The notes under the pieces: generated by a model | The model's input: only the letters and a program-made list of their open reading frames with translations | Told to the model about the DNA's origin: nothing | The model's database searches: none | Shown: one piece after another, positions 1 to 5,393 of the stretch | Layout of the letters: every line of letters begins with the position of its first letter | How positions within the stretch are numbered: position 1 is the first letter of the stretch | Assembly: GCA_015486505.1 (NCBI GenBank) | Contig: WFRP01000256.1 | Coordinates: 1 to 9,158 of the forward strand | Origin: Pseudomonadota bacterium | Lineage (GTDB): Bacteria > Desulfobacterota > Anaeroferrophillalia > Anaeroferrophillales > Tharpellaceae | DNA: 9,158 bases | Direction of reading: 5' to 3' | Made by a program: the position numbers and the translations under genes

Positions 1-151
1 TAACCTGTAAGGTACTAATGCGGGAACAATCCCCGCAACCCAATTGGGCCTTTGCGGCCCGCAAATAAGTACTCTTATCAGAACATTTTCTTGTTTTTAC
101 AGTTGAAAAAAGCTGTCGAAAAAAACAAGAAAATAACCTGTAAGGTACTAA
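1..151 (-). repeat. Repeat A, left copy (full unit plus border box of a further unit)
   Basis: Read on the minus strand, a full unit runs from 151 to 19. It begins with the border box TTAGTACCTTACAGG (plus 137-151) and ends with CCCGCA. A second border box (plus 4-18) follows at once, so a further unit probably continues left of the window. Four hairpins are visible on the plus strand: a long one at 86-133, AATAAG/CTTATC at 64-79, GGGCC/GGCCC at 46-60, and TGCGGG/CCCGCA at 19-37. The other units lie at 2141-2263, 2264-2373 and 4458-4593, in the opposite orientation. The unit ends only 12 bp before the first possible start codon of the ATPase gene, so it forms that gene's upstream region. No coding potential is apparent. 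Confidence 0.85.
86..133. other. Long hairpin inside repeat A, upstream of the ATPase gene
   Basis: TTTTCTTGTTTTT (86-98) is exactly complementary to AAAAACAAGAAAA (121-133). Inside it, ACAG (99-102) pairs with CTGT (113-116), leaving a ten-base loop and a small bulge. The other repeat A units have only a 6-7 bp version of this hairpin (ATTTTC/GAAAAT), so this copy has an enlarged arm. It could be an RNA hairpin in the ATPase leader or simply a secondary-structure element of the repeat. No T-run follows on the plus strand in the manner of an intrinsic terminator. Confidence 0.6.
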
Positions 152-163
152 TCATTTTATATT

Positions 164-2185
164 GTGCTGAAAATGACGACAAAGCAGTCCCCGGAAGAAT
201 GCCTTAAACTAGGCCTGTTGCTGATTGATAAAGGTTTCATCACCTCAGAGCAGCTTCACACCGCCCTGAATCTGCAGCGGGCGACACCGCCGAACTCACC
301 GGACTACAAATATCTGGGCCAGATCCTGGTCGAACAAGGGTATATTGATACCCAGCAGCTCCAATTCATAATGCAGAAATTCAACAAGAAAAGTCGCCTG
401 GGCGACATACTGCGGCGCTGCAACGCCATCACTGAACATAAACTAAAAATCGCCCTCGCCGAACAGCAAAAAACCGGCGAACGTCTGGGAACGATTCTCT
501 TGAAAAAAGGCATGGTCACCGATGAAACCATGCGCCAGGCTTTAAGCAGCCAGCTCAATATCCCTTACGTTGACATCAAGCGACTCAATATCGACCCCAA
601 CCTGACTAAAATAGTCAACCGCGACTACGCCTCAAAACATAAGATTATCCCTATATCCATGACTGATACCAGTATCACTCTGGCCATGGATGACCCCACC
701 GAAACTGAAGTCACGGCTGAACTGGAAATGTTTACCCGCCTGAAGGTCAATGTTGTCACTTCATCACAAAGCGCCATCAAAAGCGCTTTCAACCGACTCT
801 ATCCGGACGAGACTCAGGCTGGCCCCGATAACGCCGGCCTTTCCGATGAAAACGACAGCGCTCCGGAAATAAGTTTTGATTTAAATGACGACTCAACCGA
901 GGAACTCCGTAAGCCCCAGTATGTTGAGGCGCACGAGAGCAAACGGGCCGATCTGGTCGTCCAGAAGATTCTCAGCTGGGCTCTGCAGAAACAGGCTTCA
1001 GATGTTCATCTGGAAAATATGCATCATCATATGATCGTCAGATTCAGGATTGACGGCCTGCTGCAGGAGTTTGAGCTCGGCAGTCTCCAGAATGACATCA
1101 ACCGCTTTCACCGGGAAATTGTCTCCCGGATCAAGATCTTGGGCAAACTTGATATTGCGGAAAGACGTCTACCCCAGGACGGCAGTTTCCGCTCTCATAT
1201 TGTCCGGGAAGGCCAAAAAATCAATATTGACTTTCGCATATCGATTATCCCCTCCTATTACGGTGAAAATATCGTCATCCGGATTCTCGATTCACAAAAG
1301 GCCCCTTCGACCATTGAGAACCTGCGATTTTCTCCGAAACTTACTGAAAAAATGACCAGGCTGTTCCAGGCGAACACCGGCATCATCCTGGTCACGGGGC
1401 CGACCGGGTCCGGCAAAAGCACTACCTTGCAATCAGGCTTACTGACCGCTTATCGTCCCGGCTTGAAAATAGTTACCGCCGAAGACCCGATTGAGTATGT
1501 CTATGATCACTTTATGCAGTGCGAGGTTAACGAAAAGATCGGCTTGACCTTTGCTTCCTACATCCGGGTTTTTCTGCGCCATGACCCGGAAATAATCATG
1601 ATCGGTGAGATTCGCGACAGTGACACCGCCGAGATGGCGGTCCGCGCGGCTCAGACCGGACATCTGGTCCTCAGCACCCTGCATACCAACGACTCGCTCG
1701 GAGCTATCTCCCGCCTGGTCGGCCTGGGTATCGAGCCCAGCATGATAACCTCATCGCTTATCGGAGTCATCTCCCAGCGTCTGGCGCGCCGGGTCTGCGA
1801 AAACTGCGCTGAGCCCTACACTCCCGATCCGGAACTTGTAAATGAATTTTTTCCGACCCCGCCGACAGACATCGAATGGCGCAGGGGAATCGGCTGCAAC
1901 GAATGTAACCACACCGGTTACCGGGACCGGATAGCCATTGCCGAACTCTGGGAACCCAGCTACCACGACATATTGCTGATCAACAAAAAAGCCGAGCTTG
2001 AAGAATTGAGAGTCAGTGCCCGCGACAGTATGATTCCTCTGATCGAAGAAGCGATTATAAAATTAAAAACCGGCGAAACAACTCTGGATGAACTTACCCG
2101 GATAATTCCTTTCTCATTCATTAAAGACTACCGTGAACAATTAGTACCTTACAGGTCATTTTCTGCACCAAAAAACAAGATTTAA
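164..2185 (+). CDS. PilB/GspE-family assembly ATPase with four MshEN-like N-terminal motifs
   Basis: This is a cytoplasmic hexameric ATPase of the kind that powers type IV pilus or type II secretion assembly. The N-terminus holds four 24-residue RLGxxL...Q-type motifs (about residues 15-38, 50-73, 78-101 and 107-130). The last two are separated by exactly five residues, as in the c-di-GMP-binding MshEN domain. The ATPase core has Walker A GPTGSGKST (412-420), an Asp box before it (AERRLPQDGSF) and the Walker B region RHDPEIIMIGEIRD (472-485), followed by a His box. Cysteines C545, C548, C578 and C581 form the usual zinc site. The GTG at 164 and the ATG at 173 are both possible starts, and neither has a clear ribosome binding site. 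The last 14 residues (660-673) are encoded by repeat A. No other pilus or secretion gene lies in the window, so PilB, GspE and MshE-type roles cannot be separated. Confidence 0.93.
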   Translation: MLKMTTKQSPEECLKLGLLLIDKGFITSEQLHTALNLQRATPPNSPDYKYLGQILVEQGYIDTQQLQFIMQKFNKKSRLGDILRRCNAITEHKLKIALAEQQKTGERLGTILLKKGMVTDETMRQALSSQLNIPYVDIKRLNIDPNLTKIVNRDYASKHKIIPISMTDTSITLAMDDPTETEVTAELEMFTRLKVNVVTSSQSAIKSAFNRLYPDETQAGPDNAGLSDENDSAPEISFDLNDDSTEELRKPQYVEAHESKRADLVVQKILSWALQKQASDVHLENMHHHMIVRFRIDGLLQEFELGSLQNDINRFHREIVSRIKILGKLDIAERRLPQDGSFRSHIVREGQKINIDFRISIIPSYYGENIVIRILDSQKAPSTIENLRFSPKLTEKMTRLFQANTGIILVTGPTGSGKSTTLQSGLLTAYRPGLKIVTAEDPIEYVYDHFMQCEVNEKIGLTFASYIRVFLRHDPEIIMIGEIRDSDTAEMAVRAAQTGHLVLSTLHTNDSLGAISRLVGLGIEPSMITSSLIGVISQRLARRVCENCAEPYTPDPELVNEFFPTPPTDIEWRRGIGCNECNHTGYRDRIAIAELWEPSYHDILLINKKAELEELRVSARDSMIPLIEEAIIKLKTGETTLDELTRIIPFSFIKDYREQLVPYRSFSAPKNKI

Positions 2186-2373
2186 TAATCAGAAAATGTT
2201 CTGATAAGAGTACTTATTTGCGGGCCGAAAACTTTCTTTTGGGTTGCGGGATCGGTTCCCGCATTAGTACCTTACAGGTTATTTTCGGTTTGAAAAAACA
2301 AGAAAATGTTCTGATAAGAGTACTTATTTGCGGGCCGAAAACTTTCTTTTGGGTTGCGGGATCGGTTCCCGCA
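2141..2373 (+). repeat. Repeat A, two tandem units between the ATPase gene and queD
   Basis: Unit 1 spans 2141-2263 and unit 2 spans 2264-2373. Each begins with TTAGTACCTTACAGG and ends with CCCGCA. Positions 2191-2267 and 2301-2377 are identical over 77 bp, which points to recent duplication or gene conversion. In unit 2 the four hairpins are ATTTTC/GAAAAT (2281-2307), GATAAG/CTTATT (2313-2328), CC..AAAA/TTTT..GG (2335-2352) and TGCGGG/CCCGCA (2355-2373). Unit 1 overlaps the end of the ATPase gene. Unit 2 ends 28 bp before the queD start, followed by a decayed box (TTAGAACAAGG). The whole 216-bp gap between the two genes is essentially repeat. Confidence 0.9.
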
Positions 2374-2401
2374 TTAGAACAAGGTAATAAGGTAAAACAT
2401 T

Positions 2402-2773
2402 ATGCCCTATGAACTGAAAATTGAGACCGCCTTTGCCGCCGCTCATAATCTGCTTAATTACTGCGGCCAATGTGAAAATCTGCACGGTCATAACTGGAAA
2501 ATCGAAATTTACATCCAGGGCTCGAAACTTGACCAAAGCGGAATGCTGATTGACTTCAAAATTCTGAAAGAACAGACCAACAACATCCTTGACACCCTGG
2601 ACCATACTTACCTGAATGAATTGCCGATTTTTGCCGGCAAAAGCCCGTCGTCCGAACTGATCGCCGAATATATTTTTGTCGAGCTTGAAAAAAAACTGGC
2701 GGAGCTCCCGGTTCAAGTTAAAAAGATTGTCGCCTGGGAGTCGGAGAAAGCCGCCGCCTCTTATTTTCGTTAA
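2402..2773 (+). CDS. queD: 6-carboxy-5,6,7,8-tetrahydropterin synthase (QueD)
   Basis: QueD converts 7,8-dihydroneopterin triphosphate to 6-carboxytetrahydropterin, an early step in the preQ0/queuosine pathway of tRNA modification. The 123-residue length is normal for this 6-pyruvoyltetrahydropterin synthase-like family. The zinc ligands are H15 (AAAHNL) and H28 and H30 in the motif C24-ENL-HGH. The CxxxHGH spacing puts the catalytic cysteine at C24, as in QueD rather than in mammalian-type PTPS. Other family marks are D51-F52, the L66-D67-H68 segment and E113 near the C-terminus. AAGG at 2389-2392 is a ribosome binding site nine bases before the ATG. folE2, which makes its substrate, starts 34 bases after the stop, so the two are almost certainly cotranscribed. 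Its leader consists of repeat A, and I saw no recognisable preQ1 riboswitch there. Confidence 0.92.
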   Translation: MPYELKIETAFAAAHNLLNYCGQCENLHGHNWKIEIYIQGSKLDQSGMLIDFKILKEQTNNILDTLDHTYLNELPIFAGKSPSSELIAEYIFVELEKKLAELPVQVKKIVAWESEKAAASYFR

Positions 2774-2796
2774 CGTCTATCCGGCAATATCCAATG

Positions 2797-2804
2797 AGGA
2801 CAGG
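2797..2804 (+). promoter_or_regulatory. Ribosome binding site that fixes the folE2 start
   Basis: AGGA at 2797-2800, followed by CAGG, lies seven bases upstream of the ATG at 2808. It supports that start over an upstream TTG at 2676 in the same open frame, which lies inside queD and would add 44 residues of non-conserved sequence. Confidence 0.75.
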
Positions 2805-2807
2805 AAA

Positions 2808-3590
2808 ATGGGCAACAGCATTCATGACACCCAGAAAATGCAGGACTTCCGGCAGATTGACATTAATAAAGTCGGTGTTAAAGGGGTAAAATATCCGATT
2901 ACCGTGCTTGATAAAACCAATGGCGTCCAGCACACGACCGGCTTATTCAATATTTACGTCGGGCTCCCGCACCGCTTCAAGGGCACTCATATGAGCCGAT
3001 TTGTCGAGGTCATCAACAAATATCACAAAAAGATCGGTATCAGTATTTTCCCGACCATTCTCGGCGAGATTCGCGATCACCTCGAAGCTGAGTTCGCCCA
3101 TCTCGAGATTACCTTCGACTACTTTATCGAAAAAGAGGCCCCGGTTTCCAGAGCCAAAAGTATGATGAATTACGAATGCGCGTTCATCGGCAGCCAGACC
3201 GCCAAAGAGATGGATTTTCATGTCAAAATCAAGGTGCCGGTCACCAGCCTCTGCCCCTGTTCCAAAGCAATCAGTGAAAACGGAGCCCACAATCAGCGCA
3301 GCACCGTAACCGTCAACTTCAGTTTTAATAAATTTGTCTGGATCGAAGATATGATTGAAACCATTGAAAGCGCCTCAAGCTGTGAAGTCTATCCGCTCTT
3401 AAAGAGGCCGGACGAGAAATTCGTCACCGAAAAGGCCTACAACAACCCGATGTTTGTCGAAGATATGGTCAGAGATCTCTTCCAGCGCCTGCAAAATGAC
3501 TCTAATATTATCTGGTTTACAATTGAAGCGGAAAATATGGAAAGCATTCACAATCACAGCGCCTACGCTTTTGTGGAAAAGTACCGATAA
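2808..3590 (+). CDS. folE2: GTP cyclohydrolase FolE2 (type IB)
   Basis: FolE2 hydrolyses GTP to 7,8-dihydroneopterin triphosphate, the entry compound for both tetrahydrofolate and queuosine. It belongs to the metal-dependent, non-FolE1 COG1469 family. The 260-residue product has the family signature CPCSK at 149-153 with C149 as the likely catalytic/metal cysteine, H161 in GAHNQRS, the SSCEVYPLLKRPDEKFVTE segment and the C-terminal ESIHNHSAYA block. The chosen ATG has a good ribosome binding site and gives the usual family length. It sits directly behind queD, whose substrate it makes, which argues for a queuosine role; supplying folate as well is possible. FolE2 is often the isoform used under zinc limitation, but I see no Zur-type site here. 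A MITE begins nine bases after the stop and may have cut an older link to plsY. Confidence 0.95.
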   Translation: MGNSIHDTQKMQDFRQIDINKVGVKGVKYPITVLDKTNGVQHTTGLFNIYVGLPHRFKGTHMSRFVEVINKYHKKIGISIFPTILGEIRDHLEAEFAHLEITFDYFIEKEAPVSRAKSMMNYECAFIGSQTAKEMDFHVKIKVPVTSLCPCSKAISENGAHNQRSTVTVNFSFNKFVWIEDMIETIESASSCEVYPLLKRPDEKFVTEKAYNNPMFVEDMVRDLFQRLQNDSNIIWFTIEAENMESIHNHSAYAFVEKYR

Positions 3591-3599
3591 AATTATTTC

Positions 3600-3839
3600 G
3601 TAACTATTCAGCCGAATCCGGGGTCGGGCGCGGTTTTTCTCCGCCAGGCGTTAAGATTTCTGTTTTTCCTTACGCTCGCTGCGCCCGCCTTGCAAAACTC
3701 GCTTACGCTCAAACAGTTGCAATGCTAATGGGCTCCCGCTCGCTTCCGAAAAACAACGAAATCGTTTCCGCAACCGCTTACGAAAAACCATCCCCGCCCC
3801 CTCCAGAAGGTGGGGGATAAAATTTGGCTGAATAGTTAC
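3600..3839. mobile_element. 240-bp MITE with 18-bp terminal inverted repeats and 8-bp target duplication
   Basis: The left end GTAACTATTCAGCCGAAT (3600-3617) matches the reverse complement of 3822-3839 at 17 of 18 positions. Perfect 8-bp direct repeats ATTATTTC lie immediately outside (3592-3599 and 3840-3847), the mark of a transposition event. The interior has no credible open frame. It contains a second inverted pair (GATTTC-TGTTTTTC at 3655-3668 with 3748-3763) and repeated CTTACGCTC words, so one strand could fold back on itself. Ends beginning GTAA with an 8-bp duplication are typical of the IS66 family, so mobilisation by an IS66-type transposase is a reasonable inference. No transposase is in the window. 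The element fills nearly all of the folE2-plsY gap. Confidence 0.88.
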
Positions 3840-3879
3840 ATTATTTCTTTCAACAATTAATATTTATGGACAACAATAA

Positions 3880-4461
3880 ATGAAAGCACTGCTTCTCTGG
3901 GGGTTGGCATATCTTTTAGGTTCTGTTCCGGTGGGAATTCTGGTTTCTGAATGGTTTAACAGCGGCGATCCGCGGAAATCAGGCAGCGGCAACATCGGCG
4001 CTACCAATATTGCCCGGACCGCCGGTAAAAAAGCCGGGCTTATCACTCTCGGCGGTGATTGTCTGAAAGGATTTCTGGCCGTTCTCCTGGCGCGTTGGTT
4101 CGGCGCCGGAGACGGGGTGGCCGCGATTGCCGGCCTCGCGGCTTTCGCCGGCCATCTTTACCCGGTTTTTCTCGGGTTTAAGGGCGGCAAGGGGGTGGCC
4201 ACGGCTTTAGGCATATTCCTCGCGCTGGCACCGGGCGCAACTTTAATGGGAATCCTGATTTTTGCACTGGTTACCGGCATATCAGGCTTTGTCTCTTTAG
4301 GCTCGATTGCCGCCGCTTTCACTATGCCGGTCTTTATCTGCCGGACCGGCGCCGGCTGGAAGATCGTTTACTGCGCTATGCTTATATCCGCTCTTATAAT
4401 CTACAAACATAAAGACAACATCCTGCGTCTCTGTCAAAATCAGGAAAACCGCCTTTTTTAG
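3880..4461 (+). CDS. plsY: Acyl-phosphate:glycerol-3-phosphate acyltransferase PlsY
   Basis: PlsY is an integral inner-membrane enzyme. It moves an acyl group from acyl-phosphate to glycerol-3-phosphate to give lysophosphatidate, the first committed step of phospholipid synthesis, and works with PlsX, which is not in this window. The 193-residue length is normal. All three family motifs are present: GSGNIGATNIAR at 35-46, GHLYPVFLGFKGGKGVAT from 91 (with the glycine/lysine-rich phosphate loop), and HKDNILRL at 177-184. Several hydrophobic helices fit the known multi-span topology. No strong ribosome binding site precedes the ATG; only a GGA about a dozen bases upstream is seen. The TAG stop lies in the border box of repeat A, so the last residues (NRLF) abut the repeat. 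The gene converges with the NYN-domain gene. Confidence 0.95.
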   Translation: MKALLLWGLAYLLGSVPVGILVSEWFNSGDPRKSGSGNIGATNIARTAGKKAGLITLGGDCLKGFLAVLLARWFGAGDGVAAIAGLAAFAGHLYPVFLGFKGGKGVATALGIFLALAPGATLMGILIFALVTGISGFVSLGSIAAAFTMPVFICRTGAGWKIVYCAMLISALIIYKHKDNILRLCQNQENRLF

Positions 4462-4602
4462 TACCTTACAGGTTATTTTCGGTTTGAAAAAACAAGAAAA
4501 TGTTCTGATAAGAGCACTTATTTGCGACCAGCGGAAGTGCCCTTGGGGTGCGGGCCACAAAGCTTTGTTTGGGTTGCGGGGAGTGTTCCCGCATTAGTAC
4601 CT
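4458..4602 (+). repeat. Repeat A copy between the convergent plsY and NYN genes
   Basis: One unit runs 4458-4593, from TTAGTACCTTACAGG to CCCGCA, followed by the start of another border box, TTAGTACCT (4594-4602), which then decays. The hairpins are ATTTTC/GAAAAT (4475-4501), GATAAG/CTTATT with loop AGCA (4507-4522), a perfect 12-bp palindrome ACAAAGCTTTGT (4557-4568) and TGCGGG/CCCGCA (4575-4593). About 26 bp of extra sequence before the third hairpin makes it longer than the unit at 2264. The plsY stop codon is inside the left box. The stop codon of the opposite gene is inside the right partial box. The copy could serve as a two-way transcript end, although there is no canonical T-tract. 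Confidence 0.88.
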
Positions 4603-5116
4603 ACATTGATTTCAGGCGCGAATTCCGCCGCCGCTCTTTTTTACTGAGCCGCCGGGGATTGCCTTTTTTACGGGTCAGGTGACGCCGGTTGGCGCTACCC
4701 TCTTCCTCATCACCAAGCCCTTCATCCTGACTTAACACCAGCAACATTCGCTGGACAAAGTCCCCGGAGGCCAGCACTATGGCACCGCTCCTTTCCGCGG
4801 CCCCGACAACCTCGCGATCGGAAGTTACGATAGTCAATCCGGAACCATATTGATGAGCCATCCGCATTAAAAGCTGATCGGCGCTTTGTCCGGCGCTGGA
4901 AAAAGTTACCTTAATCCCGCTTTCAGAATAGTTCCGCGGCTCACCGCTGAGCGCCCGGCCGCCGTCGTAAACCACGGTCAGCCGATTCTTACTCAACCTG
5001 CGATACTGCACCAGCAACCGGTTCAACTCTTCCCGCTCGGCTTCAAGATCAAGCCGGCCTAAAGCCTCTCCGGTCATCTCCGCGATCACATTATAACCAT
5101 CCAACGCCAGCCACAT
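4601..5116 (-). CDS. NYN-domain (YacP-like) putative ribonuclease
   Basis: The product resembles the YacP/NYN family of PIN-like nucleases, which includes the ribosome-associated mRNA endonuclease Rae1 of Bacillus. Family marks from the chosen start are DGYN at 6-9, VVYDGG around 48-53, the SAGQSADQLLMRMA segment with D80, and TIVTSDREV with D100. These aspartates are the likely metal-binding residues. The last 30 or so residues are strongly basic, suggesting RNA contact. I prefer the ATG at 5116, seven bases after a GGAA, because it gives the usual family start just before DGYN. An ATG at 5158 in the same frame would add 14 residues but lies in a palindrome and has AAGG almost touching it. 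The stop codon lies in a decayed repeat A box. The RNA substrate is unknown. Confidence 0.8.
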   Translation of the reverse strand: MWLALDGYNVIAEMTGEALGRLDLEAEREELNRLLVQYRRLSKNRLTVVYDGGRALSGEPRNYSESGIKVTFSSAGQSADQLLMRMAHQYGSGLTIVTSDREVVGAAERSGAIVLASGDFVQRMLLVLSQDEGLGDEEEGSANRRHLTRKKGNPRRLSKKERRRNSRLKSM

Positions 5117-5155
5117 AGAAAGTTCCGTAAATGAAGTATCAACCAAAAAAGGGAC

Positions 5156-5183
5156 CATACCTTAAACACAAGTTTAAGGTATG
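5156..5183. promoter_or_regulatory. Perfect 12-bp inverted repeat upstream of the NYN gene (candidate operator or leader hairpin)
   Basis: CATACCTTAAAC (5156-5167) is exactly complementary to GTTTAAGGTATG (5172-5183), with the four-base loop ACAA. It lies about 40 bp upstream of the preferred start of the minus-strand NYN gene. The symmetry suits a dimeric regulator. On the minus strand it is followed by GTCCC and then six T, so a weak attenuator is also possible. The alternative ATG at 5158 lies inside it. Confidence 0.55.
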
Positions 5184-5227
5184 ATCTCTTCTAAGTAACG
5201 CTTTGTAACAATCTGAAATTATTAAAA

Positions 5228-5367
5228 TTTTATCTGTGCCTATCCGTGTCCATCTGTGGTTCAACCAAAAAATAGAAACCACAGATGAACGCAGATTAAC
5301 CCAGATTTAGTACCTCTCACGTTACTTGTATATATGTGGCCGCGATAGCGGTCTGAGGTGCTTTTTA
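5228..5367 (+). repeat. Repeat B, copy 1 (140 bp), downstream of the carboxyltransferase gene
   Basis: This is a near-identical inverted match to 9001-9140, with about ten differences in 140 bp by eye. The first part is built of ten-base words (TATCTGTGCC, TATCCGTGTC, CATCTGTGGT), followed after an A-rich spacer by the inverted set around CCACAGATG, GCAGATTAAC and CCAGATTTAG. The second part is unrelated sequence ending in a GC hairpin (GGCCGC/GCGGTC, 5338-5353). No reading frame is convincing. With about 60 bp of AT-rich DNA on its left, it fills most of the gap between the NYN and carboxyltransferase genes. Confidence 0.85.
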
Positions 5368-5393
5368 ACAGATTAGCAATCCACAAAAAAGCC

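Noticed and set aside
1..151. CRISPR array or tRNA/riboswitch in the repeat-rich leader
   Set aside because: The repeats are long, hairpin-bearing and without regular unique spacers. No cloverleaf or known riboswitch core could be found.
2218..2412. Small + strand open frame of 64 codons across the tandem repeat A units
   Set aside because: It is the repeat read in one frame, with the same peptide segment appearing twice. There is no ribosome binding site and no coding signal.
2324..2716. Minus-strand open frame of 130 codons over queD
   Set aside because: It is antisense to a well-supported queD and has no family features.
2676..2807. Longer folE2 starting at a TTG inside queD
   Set aside because: The extra 44 residues are the queD sequence read in another frame and are not FolE2-like. 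The ATG at 2808 has a good ribosome binding site.
3600..3839. A small gene or ncRNA between folE2 and plsY
   Set aside because: The stretch is explained by the MITE; its structure comes from terminal and internal inverted repeats, and no open frame is convincing.
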